Part shown: piece by piece, positions 43,006 through 51,443 of the stretch | Layout: each line of letters opens with the position of its first letter | Numbering within the stretch: position 1 is the first letter of the stretch | Source: Catellatospora paridis | GTDB taxonomy: Bacteria > Actinomycetota > Actinomycetes > Mycobacteriales > Micromonosporaceae | Direction of reading: 5' to 3' | Assembly (NCBI RefSeq): GCF_009720365.1 | Contig: NZ_ML769325.1 | Location: 21,126 to 80,599, forward strand | Length of the DNA: 59,474 nt | The notes under the pieces: generated by a model | Told to the model about the DNA's origin: nothing | Database searches by the model: none | Seen by the model: only the letters and a program-made list of their open reading frames with translations | Made by a program: the position numbers and the translations under genes

Positions 43006-44394
43006 CTACCTGGCCGGAGCCGCCTCGGGCAGCGGTTCGGCATGGTCGGCGACGGCCGGGTCGCCGCCGAGGTCGTACCCCCGCAGCAGCACCAGCGCGA
43101 TGCCCACGATAAGACCCGGCACCACAGTGAACCCGAGCAGTACTCCCGTCTTCGCCAGATCGCTCTGCGCGACCGTCTCACCTGCGGTGGTGGAGATGTA
43201 GCCGAACAGCTGGAGCACGATGCCGAAGATGAACGGGCCCAGCGCCAGACCCAGGGTCTCCCCCGCGGTCCACACGCCGGTGAACACACCCGCCTGCCGC
43301 TTGCCGGTGCGCGCCGTGTCGTACGCGATGCAGTCGGGCAGCATGGACAGGCCGAACAGCTGCTGCCCGGCGTAGCCGAAGCCCATCAGCGCGATGATCG
43401 AGTAGATCGCCCAGTGCGGCAGCAGCGGGGCGGCCGCCAGCGCCAGCGTCGCCACGGTGAGCGTGATCGAGGCGACCACGTAGCCCTTCAGCTTGCCCAG
43501 GCGCTCGCCGACCCGCCGCCACACCGGCATCACGAACAGCGCCGGGCTGACCACGACCACGAACAGGGCGGTGGTGGTGCCCGCGTCGCCGAGCACGTGC
43601 TTGGCGAAGTACTCGACGCCGCCGAGCATGCAGGCCACCCCGGTGGACTGCGCCACGAAGCAGGCCACCAGCACCCGGAACGGCCGGTTCGCGGCGACCA
43701 CCTTGAGCTGGGCGCGCAGCGACGGCTCGCTGGCGGTGATGGCGCCGGTGGGCGCGGAGCGGGTGCTCACGAACACGACCAGCGTGCCGGCCACCATGAT
43801 CGTGGCGACGAACAGCGCCATCCAGCGGTAGCCGGGCAGGCCGCCGCCCATCGCGTCGCGGATGATCGGGGCCATCGCGCCGGAGACCAGGATCGAGGTG
43901 GCCAGCAGCGCCACCCGCCAGGTCATCAGCCGGGTGCGCTCTGAGTACGAGCTGGTCATCTCGGCGGGCATGGCGACGTAGGGCACCTGGAAGAACGCGA
44001 ACGCGGTGGCCGTCAGCAGGAACATCACCGCGACGTACAGGCCCGCCTGGCCGCCGTCGCCGAACGGGGCCGCGAACAGCAGGGCGAACAGCACGGCCAT
44101 GGCCAGGCCGGCGAAGAGCAGGTAGGGGCGGCGGGCGCCCCAGCGCGTCTGGGTGCGGTCCGAGATGCGGCCCACCACGGGGTTGAGCATGACGTCCCAG
44201 GCCTTGGGCAGCAGCACCAGCAGGCCCGCCAGGCCGGCCGCGACACCCAGGGTGTCGGTCAGGTAGGGCAGCAGCAACAGACCGGGGACGGTGCCGAAAG
44301 CACCGGTCACCAGGGAGCCGAGCGAATATCCGACTCGCACACGAGTGGGAAGCGCTTCGTCCGGGGCCTCCATCACCTCCACACTGGATGTCAT
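43006..44394 (-). CDS. MFS transporter, glycoside-pentoside-hexuronide type
   Basis: A 462-residue twelve-helix permease resembling the MelB/GPH group. After a short tail (EAPDEALPTRVRVGYSLGSL) come LPKAWDVMLNPVVGRISDRT with RWGARRPYLLFAG, the characteristic GPH motif for Na+ or H+ coupled sugar transport, and GYAGQQLFGLSMLPDCIAYD. The C-terminus is cytoplasmic and acidic. ATG at 44392-44394 has no binding site; TACCAT ends eight bases upstream. An ATG seven codons later is an alternative. Divergent from the gamma-glutamyltransferase-like gene. Substrate unknown. Confidence 0.9.
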   Translation of the reverse strand: MTSSVEVMEAPDEALPTRVRVGYSLGSLVTGAFGTVPGLLLLPYLTDTLGVAAGLAGLLVLLPKAWDVMLNPVVGRISDRTQTRWGARRPYLLFAGLAMAVLFALLFAAPFGDGGQAGLYVAVMFLLTATAFAFFQVPYVAMPAEMTSSYSERTRLMTWRVALLATSILVSGAMAPIIRDAMGGGLPGYRWMALFVATIMVAGTLVVFVSTRSAPTGAITASEPSLRAQLKVVAANRPFRVLVACFVAQSTGVACMLGGVEYFAKHVLGDAGTTTALFVVVVSPALFVMPVWRRVGERLGKLKGYVVASITLTVATLALAAAPLLPHWAIYSIIALMGFGYAGQQLFGLSMLPDCIAYDTARTGKRQAGVFTGVWTAGETLGLALGPFIFGIVLQLFGYISTTAGETVAQSDLAKTGVLLGFTVVPGLIVGIALVLLRGYDLGGDPAVADHAEPLPEAAPAR

Positions 44395-44422
44395 GAGCGC
44401 GGATGGTACGGGAGGCGAGTGA

Positions 44423-45829
44423 ATGCTGGTACCTGCCGGTGTGGCAGCGGGCCATCCGGCCACCGCTGATGTAGGCCTTCGGGTACTGCGGATGGGCGGA
44501 ACGGCGGCGGATGCGGGGGTCGCCGCGACACTGGCCGCCTGCGTGGCCGAGACGATCTTCACCGGGCTGGGCGGCGGCGGGTTCGCCACCTACTTCGAAG
44601 CTTCGACCGGCCGGGTCACCTGCCTTGATTTCTTCGTCGCGATGCCCGGCCTGGACGGTGATCGCAAGGCGGAGCCCATGACGCCGATCGCGGTCCGGTT
44701 CGGCGAGGTGCCGCTGCCCTACGAGATCGGCGGGGCGTCCGTCGCGGTCCCCGGACTGCCCGCCGGATGTGGCGAGATTCACTCACGTTGGGGAGCCCTG
44801 CCCTGGGCCGACGTCGTCGCGCCCGCCGCCGAGCTGGCCCGCACCGGCACCGCCATGCCCTTCGCGCACGCGGTCACCCTGCCCTCGCTGATCGAGGCGA
44901 TGCTGCCCGGCCAGGGCGGCCCCGCGTACGCGCCCGGCGGCAACCTGCTGCAGGGCGGGGACCGGCTGTTCCACGCCGGGCTGGCGCAGGCGCTGGACAT
45001 CCTCGCCGAGGACGGCCCCGGCACCTGCTACACCGGCAAGCTCGGCGCGGCCGTGGTGGAGTCGGTGCGCGCCGACGGCGGGGCGCTCGGGCCGCTCGAC
45101 CTGTCCGCATACCAGGTGCTCGAACGGGCGGTGACCACCGCCGAGCTGGCCGGACGCACCGTGCTCGGCCGCGCGGACCTCAACCGCACCGTGCAGACCC
45201 TGCGCGGGCTGCCGCCCGACCTCGCCGCCATGCCCCGGCCCGAGCGCGCGGTGGTGCTGGCCGGTGCGCTCGACGTCCGCGGCCCCGACGACCGGCTCGG
45301 CGACACCACCAACGTCACCACCGTCGACGGCGCCGGCAACGCCTGCGTCATCACCACCACGCTCGGCCTCGGCTCCGGGGTCTGGCTGCCCGGCCTGGGG
45401 GTGCACCTCAACTCGATGCTCGGCGAGGGCGAGCTGTACTCCGGCGAGCTGGCCCCCGGCGAGCGGCTGGCCTCGATGATGTGCCCGCTCGTGGTGCTCG
45501 ACCCCGGCGGCGCGCTGCGGCTGGCGATCGGCTCCGCCGGGGCGTCCCGGATCCGCTCCGCGCTGCTGCGCACCCTGGTCGGCGTGCTCGTCGACGGCCT
45601 GGACACCCCGGATGCCGTACGCGCCCCCCGCCTGCACCCCGTCGACGACGTCGTCCACGTCGAACCCCACTTCCCGGTCCCCGAGGAGATGGCCCTGGCC
45701 GAGGCCGGCTACACCGTCAACCGCTGGCCGCACCGCAGCCACTACTTCGGCGGCGTCTCCGCCATCGGCACCACCGGTGCCTCCGGAGACCCCCGCCGCG
45801 GCGGGGCCGCCCGCCTCCTTTCGGGTTGA
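44423..45829 (+). CDS. Gamma-glutamyltransferase-like protein
   Basis: A 468-residue Ntn-hydrolase of the GGT family, about 100 shorter than typical. The N-terminal part is conserved (AAGHPATADVGLRVLRMGGT, GLGGGGFATYFEAST). The processing site is at GDTTNVTTVDGAGN: Thr295 is the likely nucleophile, and the usual following His is Asn297. GSGVWLPGLGVHLNSMLGEG and PGERLASMMCP correspond to the substrate-binding loops, with the second loop one residue short of PG-R-LSSM-P. No signal peptide is visible, so it is probably cytoplasmic. Start ATG at 44423 behind GGGAGG. The stop codon is the first three bases of a 57-base repeat, which may have set the C-terminus. Confidence 0.88.
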   Translation: MLVPAGVAAGHPATADVGLRVLRMGGTAADAGVAATLAACVAETIFTGLGGGGFATYFEASTGRVTCLDFFVAMPGLDGDRKAEPMTPIAVRFGEVPLPYEIGGASVAVPGLPAGCGEIHSRWGALPWADVVAPAAELARTGTAMPFAHAVTLPSLIEAMLPGQGGPAYAPGGNLLQGGDRLFHAGLAQALDILAEDGPGTCYTGKLGAAVVESVRADGGALGPLDLSAYQVLERAVTTAELAGRTVLGRADLNRTVQTLRGLPPDLAAMPRPERAVVLAGALDVRGPDDRLGDTTNVTTVDGAGNACVITTTLGLGSGVWLPGLGVHLNSMLGEGELYSGELAPGERLASMMCPLVVLDPGGALRLAIGSAGASRIRSALLRTLVGVLVDGLDTPDAVRAPRLHPVDDVVHVEPHFPVPEEMALAEAGYTVNRWPHRSHYFGGVSAIGTTGASGDPRRGGAARLLSG

Positions 45830-45883
45830 TCATAAACTTATGGCACGGCTCGACGGCGTGTCGTGGCCACAACTTCATGATCA
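45827..45883 (+). repeat. 57-base palindromic repeat, copy 1
   Basis: Begins TGATCATAAACTTAT and ends AACTTCATGATCA, with a central GGCACGGCTCGACGGCGTG. Related copies are at 46338-46394 and 51365-51421 (both inverted relative to this one). It overlaps the stop codon of the transferase gene. The following 146 bases to the next gene hold nothing I recognise. Confidence 0.85.
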
Positions 45884-46029
45884 CCCGAGCCCTGGGGCGA
45901 CCGGTGCTGTCGAGCGCTCGGCTTGCCAGGCAACCGTGGCGAAGCGTGGCCAAGGTACGCACAGATGCCAGACAAGTCCGGCGATCTTGAGGGGCGTCGC
46001 CGCGGCAGGGGCACGGACGCGGGGTGGGG

Positions 46030-46323
46030 TCAGTTGATGGCGGAAGCGGCTACCCGGTCGCCGCGAAACGGGACGCCTTCCGCGGCCAGGCGGCGGCGGG
46101 CCTCGTTCTCGTGGCCGGGAGGCAGGCGGCCGCCCGCGCCGACGACGCGGTGCCAGGGGACCCCGCCGCCGTGCCGCGCCATGATCGTGCCGACGCGGCG
46201 GGCTGAGTTGCGGCCCGACTGGTCCGCGAGGGCGTCGGCGATCGCGCCGTAGGTCATCACCCGGCCGGGCGGGATCTGCTCCACCATGCGCAGCACCGCT
46301 TCGGTGTACTCGTCGGGGGTCAT
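46030..46323 (-). CDS. Alkyltransferase-like DNA repair protein (ATL)
   Basis: A 97-residue member of the MGMT fold without the methyl-acceptor. In the active-site motif the catalytic Cys of PCHR is Trp57 (VPWHRVV), as in ATL proteins, which bind O6-alkylguanine and recruit nucleotide excision repair. The DNA-binding helix is present (MTYGAIADALA, GRNSARRVGTIMARH), and GRLPPGHENEARRRLAAEGV follows the motif. ATG at 46321-46323; TAGCCT (46330-46335) ends six bases upstream, so the mRNA is probably leaderless. Confidence 0.93.
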   Translation of the reverse strand: MTPDEYTEAVLRMVEQIPPGRVMTYGAIADALADQSGRNSARRVGTIMARHGGGVPWHRVVGAGGRLPPGHENEARRRLAAEGVPFRGDRVAASAIN

Positions 46324-46337
46324 AGCCGAAGGCTAAT

Positions 46338-46394
46338 TGATCAGGAAGTTGCGCACACGACACGCCGCCGACCCGTGCCATAAGTTCATGATCG
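46338..46394 (-). repeat. 57-base palindromic repeat, copy 2
   Basis: Inverted relative to copy 1. Read on the minus strand it begins CGATCATGAACTTATGGCAC and ends AACTTCCTGATCA. It lies between the divergent ATL gene and proB, just beyond the ATL promoter. Confidence 0.85.
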
Positions 46395-46398
46395 ACGC

Positions 46399-46415
46399 GG
46401 GTGGGGGTGGGAGGG
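46399..46415 (+). promoter_or_regulatory. G-quadruplex motif upstream of proB
   Basis: Four G-tracts of 3, 5, 3 and 3 with single-base loops (GGGTGGGGGTGGGAGGG) on the coding strand, 60 bases before the proB start. More G-runs follow to 46465. Such tight loops make a stable quadruplex in DNA or in the proB leader RNA. Confidence 0.6.
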
Positions 46416-46474
46416 CGCGCCAGTGGGTGGGATCGGTGCGGGGTGGGGGGAGGTGGGGGCGGCAGAATGGGCGG

Positions 46475-47587
46475 ATGCGTGGAGTAGTCACCCGGGCTCG
46501 GCGGGTGGTGGTGAAGGTGGGGTCGTCGTCGTTGACGACGGCTGCCGGGGGGTTGGACCCGGAGCGGCTGGCGGCCTTGGTCGGGGCGCTGTGCAGTGTC
46601 GACGGGGAGCGGCGGCGGGAGGTCGTGCTGGTGTCTTCCGGCGCGATCGCGGCGGGGCTGGCTCCGCTGGGGCTGTCGCGGCGACCGCGGGACCTGGCCA
46701 CGCAGCAGGCTGCGGCCAGTGTGGGCCAGGGGCGGCTGATGCACGCGTACACCGAGGAGTTCGGGCGGCACGAGCGGACCGTGGGGCAGGTGCTGCTGAC
46801 CGTCGACGACGTGACGCGGCGGGCGCACTACCGCAACGCCCATCGCACGCTGCGCAAGCTGCTCGACATGCGGGCCGTGCCGATCATCAACGAGAACGAC
46901 ACGGTCGCCACCGAGGAGATCCGGTTCGGCGACAACGACCGGCTGGCCGCGCTGGTGGCCGCGCTCGTGCAGGCCGACCTGCTGGTGCTGCTGTCGGACG
47001 TGGACGCGCTCTACACCGGCCACCCGTCGCAGCCGGGCTCCCGGCGGATCGACGAGGTCACCGACTTCGCGCAGCTCGCCGAGGTGTCGGTGGGCGGCGT
47101 GGGCAGTGCCGGGGTGGGCACCGGCGGCATGATCACCAAGGTCGAGGCTGCCCGCATCGCGACCGACGCGGGCATCCCGGTGGTGCTGACCGCCGCTCCG
47201 CTGGCCGCCGCGGCCCTGTCCGGCGAGGCGGTGGGCACCCTCTTCCACCCCGCGGGCGTACGCGCGACCGCCCGCCTGCACTGGCTCGCCCACGCCACCA
47301 CGGCCCGCGGCCGCCTGCACCTGGACGCGGGCGCGGTCACCGCGATCGTCGACCGCCGCGCCTCGCTGCTCCCGGCCGGCATCACCGGCGTCGACGGCGC
47401 GTTCACCGCGGGCGACCCGGTGGACCTGGTCGACGTCGCGGGTCGCGCGGTGGCCCGTGGCCTGGTCAACTACGACGCCCTGGAGCTGCCGGGCCTGCTC
47501 GGCCGCTCCACCGTCGAGCTCGCCGCCGCCCTCGGCCCCGCCTACGAACGCGAAGTCATCCACCGCGACGACCTCGTACTGCTGTAA
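46475..47587 (+). CDS. proB: Glutamate 5-kinase
   Basis: First step of proline synthesis, phosphorylating glutamate with ATP. The 370-residue protein has the amino-acid kinase domain (VVVKVGSSSLTT, LVSSGAIAAGLAPLG, IINENDTVATEEIRFGDNDR, GTGGMITKVEAARIA) and a C-terminal PUA domain (about residues 275-370). ATG at 46475 (MRGVVTRARRVVVKVG) is the first sensible start; the frame extends upstream through the repeat. The binding site is weak. proA follows after 111 bases, so the pair is probably an operon. Confidence 0.96.
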   Translation: MRGVVTRARRVVVKVGSSSLTTAAGGLDPERLAALVGALCSVDGERRREVVLVSSGAIAAGLAPLGLSRRPRDLATQQAAASVGQGRLMHAYTEEFGRHERTVGQVLLTVDDVTRRAHYRNAHRTLRKLLDMRAVPIINENDTVATEEIRFGDNDRLAALVAALVQADLLVLLSDVDALYTGHPSQPGSRRIDEVTDFAQLAEVSVGGVGSAGVGTGGMITKVEAARIATDAGIPVVLTAAPLAAAALSGEAVGTLFHPAGVRATARLHWLAHATTARGRLHLDAGAVTAIVDRRASLLPAGITGVDGAFTAGDPVDLVDVAGRAVARGLVNYDALELPGLLGRSTVELAAALGPAYEREVIHRDDLVLL

Positions 47588-47635
47588 GGAAGGGCACCTT
47601 GTTATCGCCATGCGTAGTGGAAGGGCACCTTCCTC
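47586..47635. repeat. GGAAGGGCACCTTCC-type palindromes between proB and proA
   Basis: AAGGAAGGGCACCTT (47586-47600) overlaps the proB stop, and GGAAGGGCACCTTCC (47619-47633) is a perfect palindrome around GCA. The same core occurs at 27837-27878. It may form a hairpin between proB and proA. Confidence 0.6.
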
Positions 47636-47698
47636 ACGCCGCAGCGGGCTGAGCTGCGCCGACACTAACTCACGCACTGACGGAAGGCTGGAAACGAG

Positions 47699-48943
47699 AT
47701 GAGCGTCATCGAGCAGGCGACGCGGGCCCGCGAGGCGGCACAGGTGCTGGCCACGGCCTCGCGCCGGGCCAAGGACGCCGGGCTGGCGGCGATGGCCGAC
47801 GCGCTCGCCGCGCGTACCCCCGAGATCCTGGAAGCCAACGGCCTGGACGTGGCCGCGGCGCGCGAGCAGGGCACGCCCGAGTCGACCGTGGACCGGCTCG
47901 CGCTGAACGCGTCGCGGCTGGCCGGGATGGCCGACGGCCTGCGCCAGATCGCGGGCCTGCCGGACCCGGTCGGCGAGGTGGTACGCGGCGGCACGCTGCC
48001 CAACGGCCTGCAGGTGCGCCAGCTGCGGGTGCCGTTCGGCGTGGTCGGCATCATCTACGAGGCCCGCCCGAACGTCACCGCGGACGCGGCCGGGCTGACC
48101 CTGAAGTCGGGCAACGCCGTGCTGCTGCGCGGCTCGGGCTCGGCGGCCCGCTCCAACGCGGCGATCGTCGCCGTGCTGCGCGACGCGCTCGTCGCCGCCG
48201 GGCTGCCCGCCGACGCGGTGCAGCTGGTCGACTCGACCACCCGGGACAGCGTCAAGGAGCTGATGCGCGCGCGCGGCCTGGTCGACGTGCTGATCCCGCG
48301 CGGCGGCGCATCGTTGATCCGCACCGTGGTCGAGGAGTCCTCGGTGCCGGTGATCGAGACCGGCGTCGGCAACTGCCACATCTACGTGGACGAGTCCGCC
48401 GACCTGGACATGGCGCTGACCATCCTGCTCAACGCGAAGGTGCAGCGGCCCTCGGTGTGCAACGCGGCCGAGTCGCTGCTGGTGCACGCGGCGGTCGCGG
48501 ACGCGTTCCTGCCCGTGGCCCTGGCCGCGCTGCGCGAGCACGGCGTGACGGTGCACGGTTCGCCGGAGGTCGCCGCGTACTCCGGTGACGTCGTGCCCGC
48601 CACCGAGGAGGACTGGGGCACCGAGTATCTGGCCCTGGAGCTGTCCGCGCGGGTGGTGCCGTCGTTGGACGAGGCGGTCGCGCACATCCGGCGGCACGGC
48701 TCCGGCCACTCCGAGGCGATCATCACGGCGTCGCTGCCGGCCGCGAACCGGTTCGCCGCGCAGGTCGACGCGGCGGCGGTGCTGGTGAACGCGTCGACCC
48801 GCTTCGTCGACGGCGGCGAGCTGGGTTTCGGCGCCGAGATCGGCATCTCCACCCAGAAGCTGCACGCCCGCGGCCCGATGGGCCTGCCCGAACTGACCAG
48901 CACCAAGTACGTCATCACCGGCGAAGGCCAGATCCGCGCCTGA
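47699..48943 (+). CDS. proA: Gamma-glutamyl phosphate reductase
   Basis: Second step of proline synthesis, NADPH-dependent reduction to glutamate semialdehyde. The 414-residue protein shows [32 protein letters not shown] and the catalytic Cys254 in [18 protein letters not shown] at 47699 follows GGAAACGAG. Product is channelled from ProB in the usual pathway. It converges on the toroid-repeat gene with only 24 bases between stops and no visible terminator. Confidence 0.97.
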   Translation: MSVIEQATRAREAAQVLATASRRAKDAGLAAMADALAARTPEILEANGLDVAAAREQGTPESTVDRLALNASRLAGMADGLRQIAGLPDPVGEVVRGGTLPNGLQVRQLRVPFGVVGIIYEARPNVTADAAGLTLKSGNAVLLRGSGSAARSNAAIVAVLRDALVAAGLPADAVQLVDSTTRDSVKELMRARGLVDVLIPRGGASLIRTVVEESSVPVIETGVGNCHIYVDESADLDMALTILLNAKVQRPSVCNAAESLLVHAAVADAFLPVALAALREHGVTVHGSPEVAAYSGDVVPATEEDWGTEYLALELSARVVPSLDEAVAHIRRHGSGHSEAIITASLPAANRFAAQVDAAAVLVNASTRFVDGGELGFGAEIGISTQKLHARGPMGLPELTSTKYVITGEGQIRA

Positions 48944-48967
48944 CCCGGGTCCGCCCCTCCCTGCGGG

Positions 48968-49828
48968 TCAGAGCATGGTGCTGCGGCCGGGCGGGGTGAT
49001 CTCGTAGAGGGCGCGGATGACGTTGAGGGTGAGGTGTACGTCGAACACCTCACCGTCCTCGGACTCCCAGCCGCCGTCGGTGCGCTGGGTCTCCGCCAGG
49101 CGGCGCTTGGCCGCGATCATGGTCCAGTCGTCGGCGGACACGCCCACCCGGCGCAGGGCCGCCGCCATGGCCGCGGCGTCGGCGGGGGCCATCGCGGGCA
49201 GGCGCTCGCCCAGCACCGCCTGCATCCGGGCGGCCTCGTAGAACATGTCCTGCCGGTACATCACCGCCGCGCCGAGCCAGCCGGTGACCAGGTAGGACGG
49301 CCAGGTGCCGTCCGAGTTCAGGCTGCCCTTGATGAACTCCGCGCCGCGCAGGGCCGCATCGGCGTACGGGATCGGCGTCGGGTCGCCGTACGGCAGCGAC
49401 GAGCGCACGTCGAGCCCCATCACGGTGAGCCAGAACGTGGCGTTCGCGGTCAGGTAGAGCGTCGCCTCCGGGTCGCCGGGCTGCGCCCACTCGGGCGCGT
49501 CCACGGCCAGCTCCTTGGCCTCCTGCCAGCTGCCGTCGGCGGCCTGGCGCCCGGCCAGCCAGTCGAAGGCCCGCTTGACGCCGGGCCGCCCGAGCGCGCC
49601 GAGGTCGTCGAGCTGCGCCAGCCGGAAGCAGGTCACGTCGACGGAAGGGATCTTGCCCCGCTGGGTGGCGAACCACCCGCCGCCGTCCGCCTGGCCGGCC
49701 TCGGCCGCGGCGAGTATCTCCTCCGCCGGCGAAACGCCGGTACGCAGGTACGACAGGCGTGCCCGGTCGACCGGGTCGCCCTTCTTCACCACGAAACCGA
49801 TAGCCGCGTCGAGATCCACCACGGTCAT
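48968..49828 (-). CDS. Squalene-cyclase-type alpha-toroid repeat protein
   Basis: A 286-residue protein with four QW-like repeats (GGWFATQRG, DGSWQEA, DGTWPSYLV, GGWESEDG) spaced through a helical sequence, the pattern of the prenyltransferase/squalene-oxidase toroid. It is less than half the length of squalene-hopene cyclase and lacks the DxDD catalytic motif, so it is not a normal cyclase. ATG at 49826-49828 is chosen; a GTG seven codons upstream is possible. It may bind a lipid or be a regulatory or sensor protein; function unknown. The 244-base gap to moeZ contains the moeZ terminator and no gene. Confidence 0.82.
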   Translation of the reverse strand: MTVVDLDAAIGFVVKKGDPVDRARLSYLRTGVSPAEEILAAAEAGQADGGGWFATQRGKIPSVDVTCFRLAQLDDLGALGRPGVKRAFDWLAGRQAADGSWQEAKELAVDAPEWAQPGDPEATLYLTANATFWLTVMGLDVRSSLPYGDPTPIPYADAALRGAEFIKGSLNSDGTWPSYLVTGWLGAAVMYRQDMFYEAARMQAVLGERLPAMAPADAAAMAAALRRVGVSADDWTMIAAKRRLAETQRTDGGWESEDGEVFDVHLTLNVIRALYEITPPGRSTML

Positions 49829-50047
49829 CGAGGGTACGTGCCCGGTCACCGTCCGGCCTCATCAGGTTGGTCAAGGTCAACAGCACTGGCGGGTGAAATA
49901 ACGGCCGAACAACGCGAGAAGCCACCAGTTCGGGCCCGGTGACGTGCCGTTGTCGGCATCGGCGCGGGCCGGTATCAGATATGGACAGTGTTCGAAGTCA
50001 CAGTGCCCCGGCCGGAGACGTTGCCGACAGCCGCCCGCCGGACACGA

Positions 50048-50080
50048 AGACGCCGGCCGTGACGGGCACGGCCGGCGTCT
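50048..50080 (-). terminator. Terminator of moeZ
   Basis: AGACGCCGGCCGTG (50048-50061) pairs perfectly with CACGGCCGGCGTCT (50067-50080) across five bases, 13 bases past the moeZ stop. On the minus strand TCGTG follows. Confidence 0.75.
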
Positions 50081-50093
50081 GTCGCGAACGGAC

Positions 50094-51275
50094 TCAGTAG
50101 CTGGGCAGGGACGGGTCGACGGTCTTGACCCAGGCGAGCACGCCACCCTGGACGTGCACCGCGTCCTTGAACCCGGCCGCCTTCAGCGCGGCGAGCGCCT
50201 CGGCGGACCGTACGCCCGACTTGCAGTGCAGCACGATCTGCCTGTCCTGCGGCAGCTTGGCCAGCGCCTCGCCGGACAGGATCTCGCCCTTGGGGATCAG
50301 CACGCTGCCCGGGATGCGGACGATCTCGAACTCGGCCGGCTCGCGCACGTCGACGAGCAGGAAGTCCTTGTCGGCGTCCTGCATCTCCTTGAGCTCGCGG
50401 GCGGTGATGGTCGCGTCGACCACCGCCTCCTGCGCCTCGACGGAGACCGCGCCGCAGAAGTCCTCGTAGTCCTCGAGCAGCTCGGTGACGGTCGGGTTCT
50501 CGCCGCACAGGGCGCAGGCCGGGTCCTTGCGGACCTTGATCTTGCGGTACGACATCTCCAGCGCGTCGTACACCATCAGCGATCCGACCAGCGGCTCGCC
50601 GATGCCGGCCAGCAGCTTGATGGCCTCGGTCACCTGGATCGAGCCGATGCTGGCGCACAGCACGCCCAGCACGCCGCCCTCGGCGCACGACGGGACCATG
50701 CCGGGCGGCGGCGGCTCCGGGTAGAGGCACCGGTAGCAGGGGCCGTGCTCGGCCCAGAACACGCTGGCCTGGCCGTCGAAGCGGTAGATCGAGCCCCACA
50801 CGTACGGCTTGCCGAGCAGCACCGCGGCGTCGTTGACCAGGTAACGCGTGGCGAAGTTGTCGGTGCCGTCGACGATCAGGTCGTACTGCCCGAAGATCTC
50901 GAAGACGTTCTCGCGGTCGATCGCGGTGTTGTGGATGACCACGTTCACGTACGGGTTGATCTCCCGGACGCTGTTGGCGGCCGACTCCGCCTTGGGCCGG
51001 CCGATGTCCGACTGGCCGTGAATGATCTGGCGCTGCAGGTTCGACTCGTCGACGGTGTCGAACTCGACGATGCCCAGCGTGCCGACCCCGGCCGCGGCCA
51101 GGTACATCAGCGCGGGCGAGCCGAGCCCTCCGGCGCCGACGCACAGCACCTTGGCGTTCTTGAGCCGCTTCTGCCCCTCGACGCCGACGTCGGGGATGAT
51201 CAGATGGCGGCTGTAGCGGCGGATCTCGTCCACCGAGAGCGACTCGGCAGGCTCCACAAGCGGCGGCAACGACAT
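50094..51275 (-). CDS. moeZ: Adenylyltransferase/sulfurtransferase MoeZ
   Basis: Activates the C-terminus of ubiquitin-like sulfur carriers (for molybdopterin, thiamine, thiolation) and transfers sulfur to them. The 394 residues comprise an E1-like ThiF domain (GAGGLGSP at 47-54, zinc pairs CYRC and CALC, catalytic SCAEGGVLGVL) and a C-terminal rhodanese domain (DVREPAEFE, active Cys352 in LHCKSGVRS). The ATG at 51273-51275 (MSLPPLVEPAESL) matches the family start; an ATG 12 codons upstream with GGAG close to it is an alternative. It is followed on the same strand by nothing; upstream lie a palindromic repeat and two DUF3152 genes. Confidence 0.95.
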   Translation of the reverse strand: MSLPPLVEPAESLSVDEIRRYSRHLIIPDVGVEGQKRLKNAKVLCVGAGGLGSPALMYLAAAGVGTLGIVEFDTVDESNLQRQIIHGQSDIGRPKAESAANSVREINPYVNVVIHNTAIDRENVFEIFGQYDLIVDGTDNFATRYLVNDAAVLLGKPYVWGSIYRFDGQASVFWAEHGPCYRCLYPEPPPPGMVPSCAEGGVLGVLCASIGSIQVTEAIKLLAGIGEPLVGSLMVYDALEMSYRKIKVRKDPACALCGENPTVTELLEDYEDFCGAVSVEAQEAVVDATITARELKEMQDADKDFLLVDVREPAEFEIVRIPGSVLIPKGEILSGEALAKLPQDRQIVLHCKSGVRSAEALAALKAAGFKDAVHVQGGVLAWVKTVDPSLPSY

Positions 51276-51364
51276 AGGCACATTCTCGCTCGCCGCGGTA
51301 GGGAATGCCATGATCTCCAACCCGCTGGGATGCGAGTTGCATCACGCGCTGATCAGCCTTCATT

Positions 51365-51421
51365 TGATCATGAACTTATTCCCACAACACGCCGCCGAAC
51401 CGTGCCATAAGTTCATGATCA
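51365..51421 (-). repeat. 57-base palindromic repeat, copy 3
   Basis: The most symmetrical copy: 15-base ends TGATCATGAACTTAT and ATAAGTTCATGATCA are exact reverse complements. Inverted relative to copy 1. It lies between the DUF3152 gene and moeZ. Confidence 0.88.
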
Positions 51422-51443
51422 CGTGATCGGGGGTGGGGCCCGG

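Noticed and set aside
46030..46323. O6-methylguanine-DNA methyltransferase
   Set aside because: The methyl-acceptor Cys is Trp (PWHR), so it is an ATL protein, not an active methyltransferase.
48968..49828. A functional squalene-hopene or terpene cyclase
   Set aside because: Only 286 residues and no DxDD motif; only the toroid repeats are shared.
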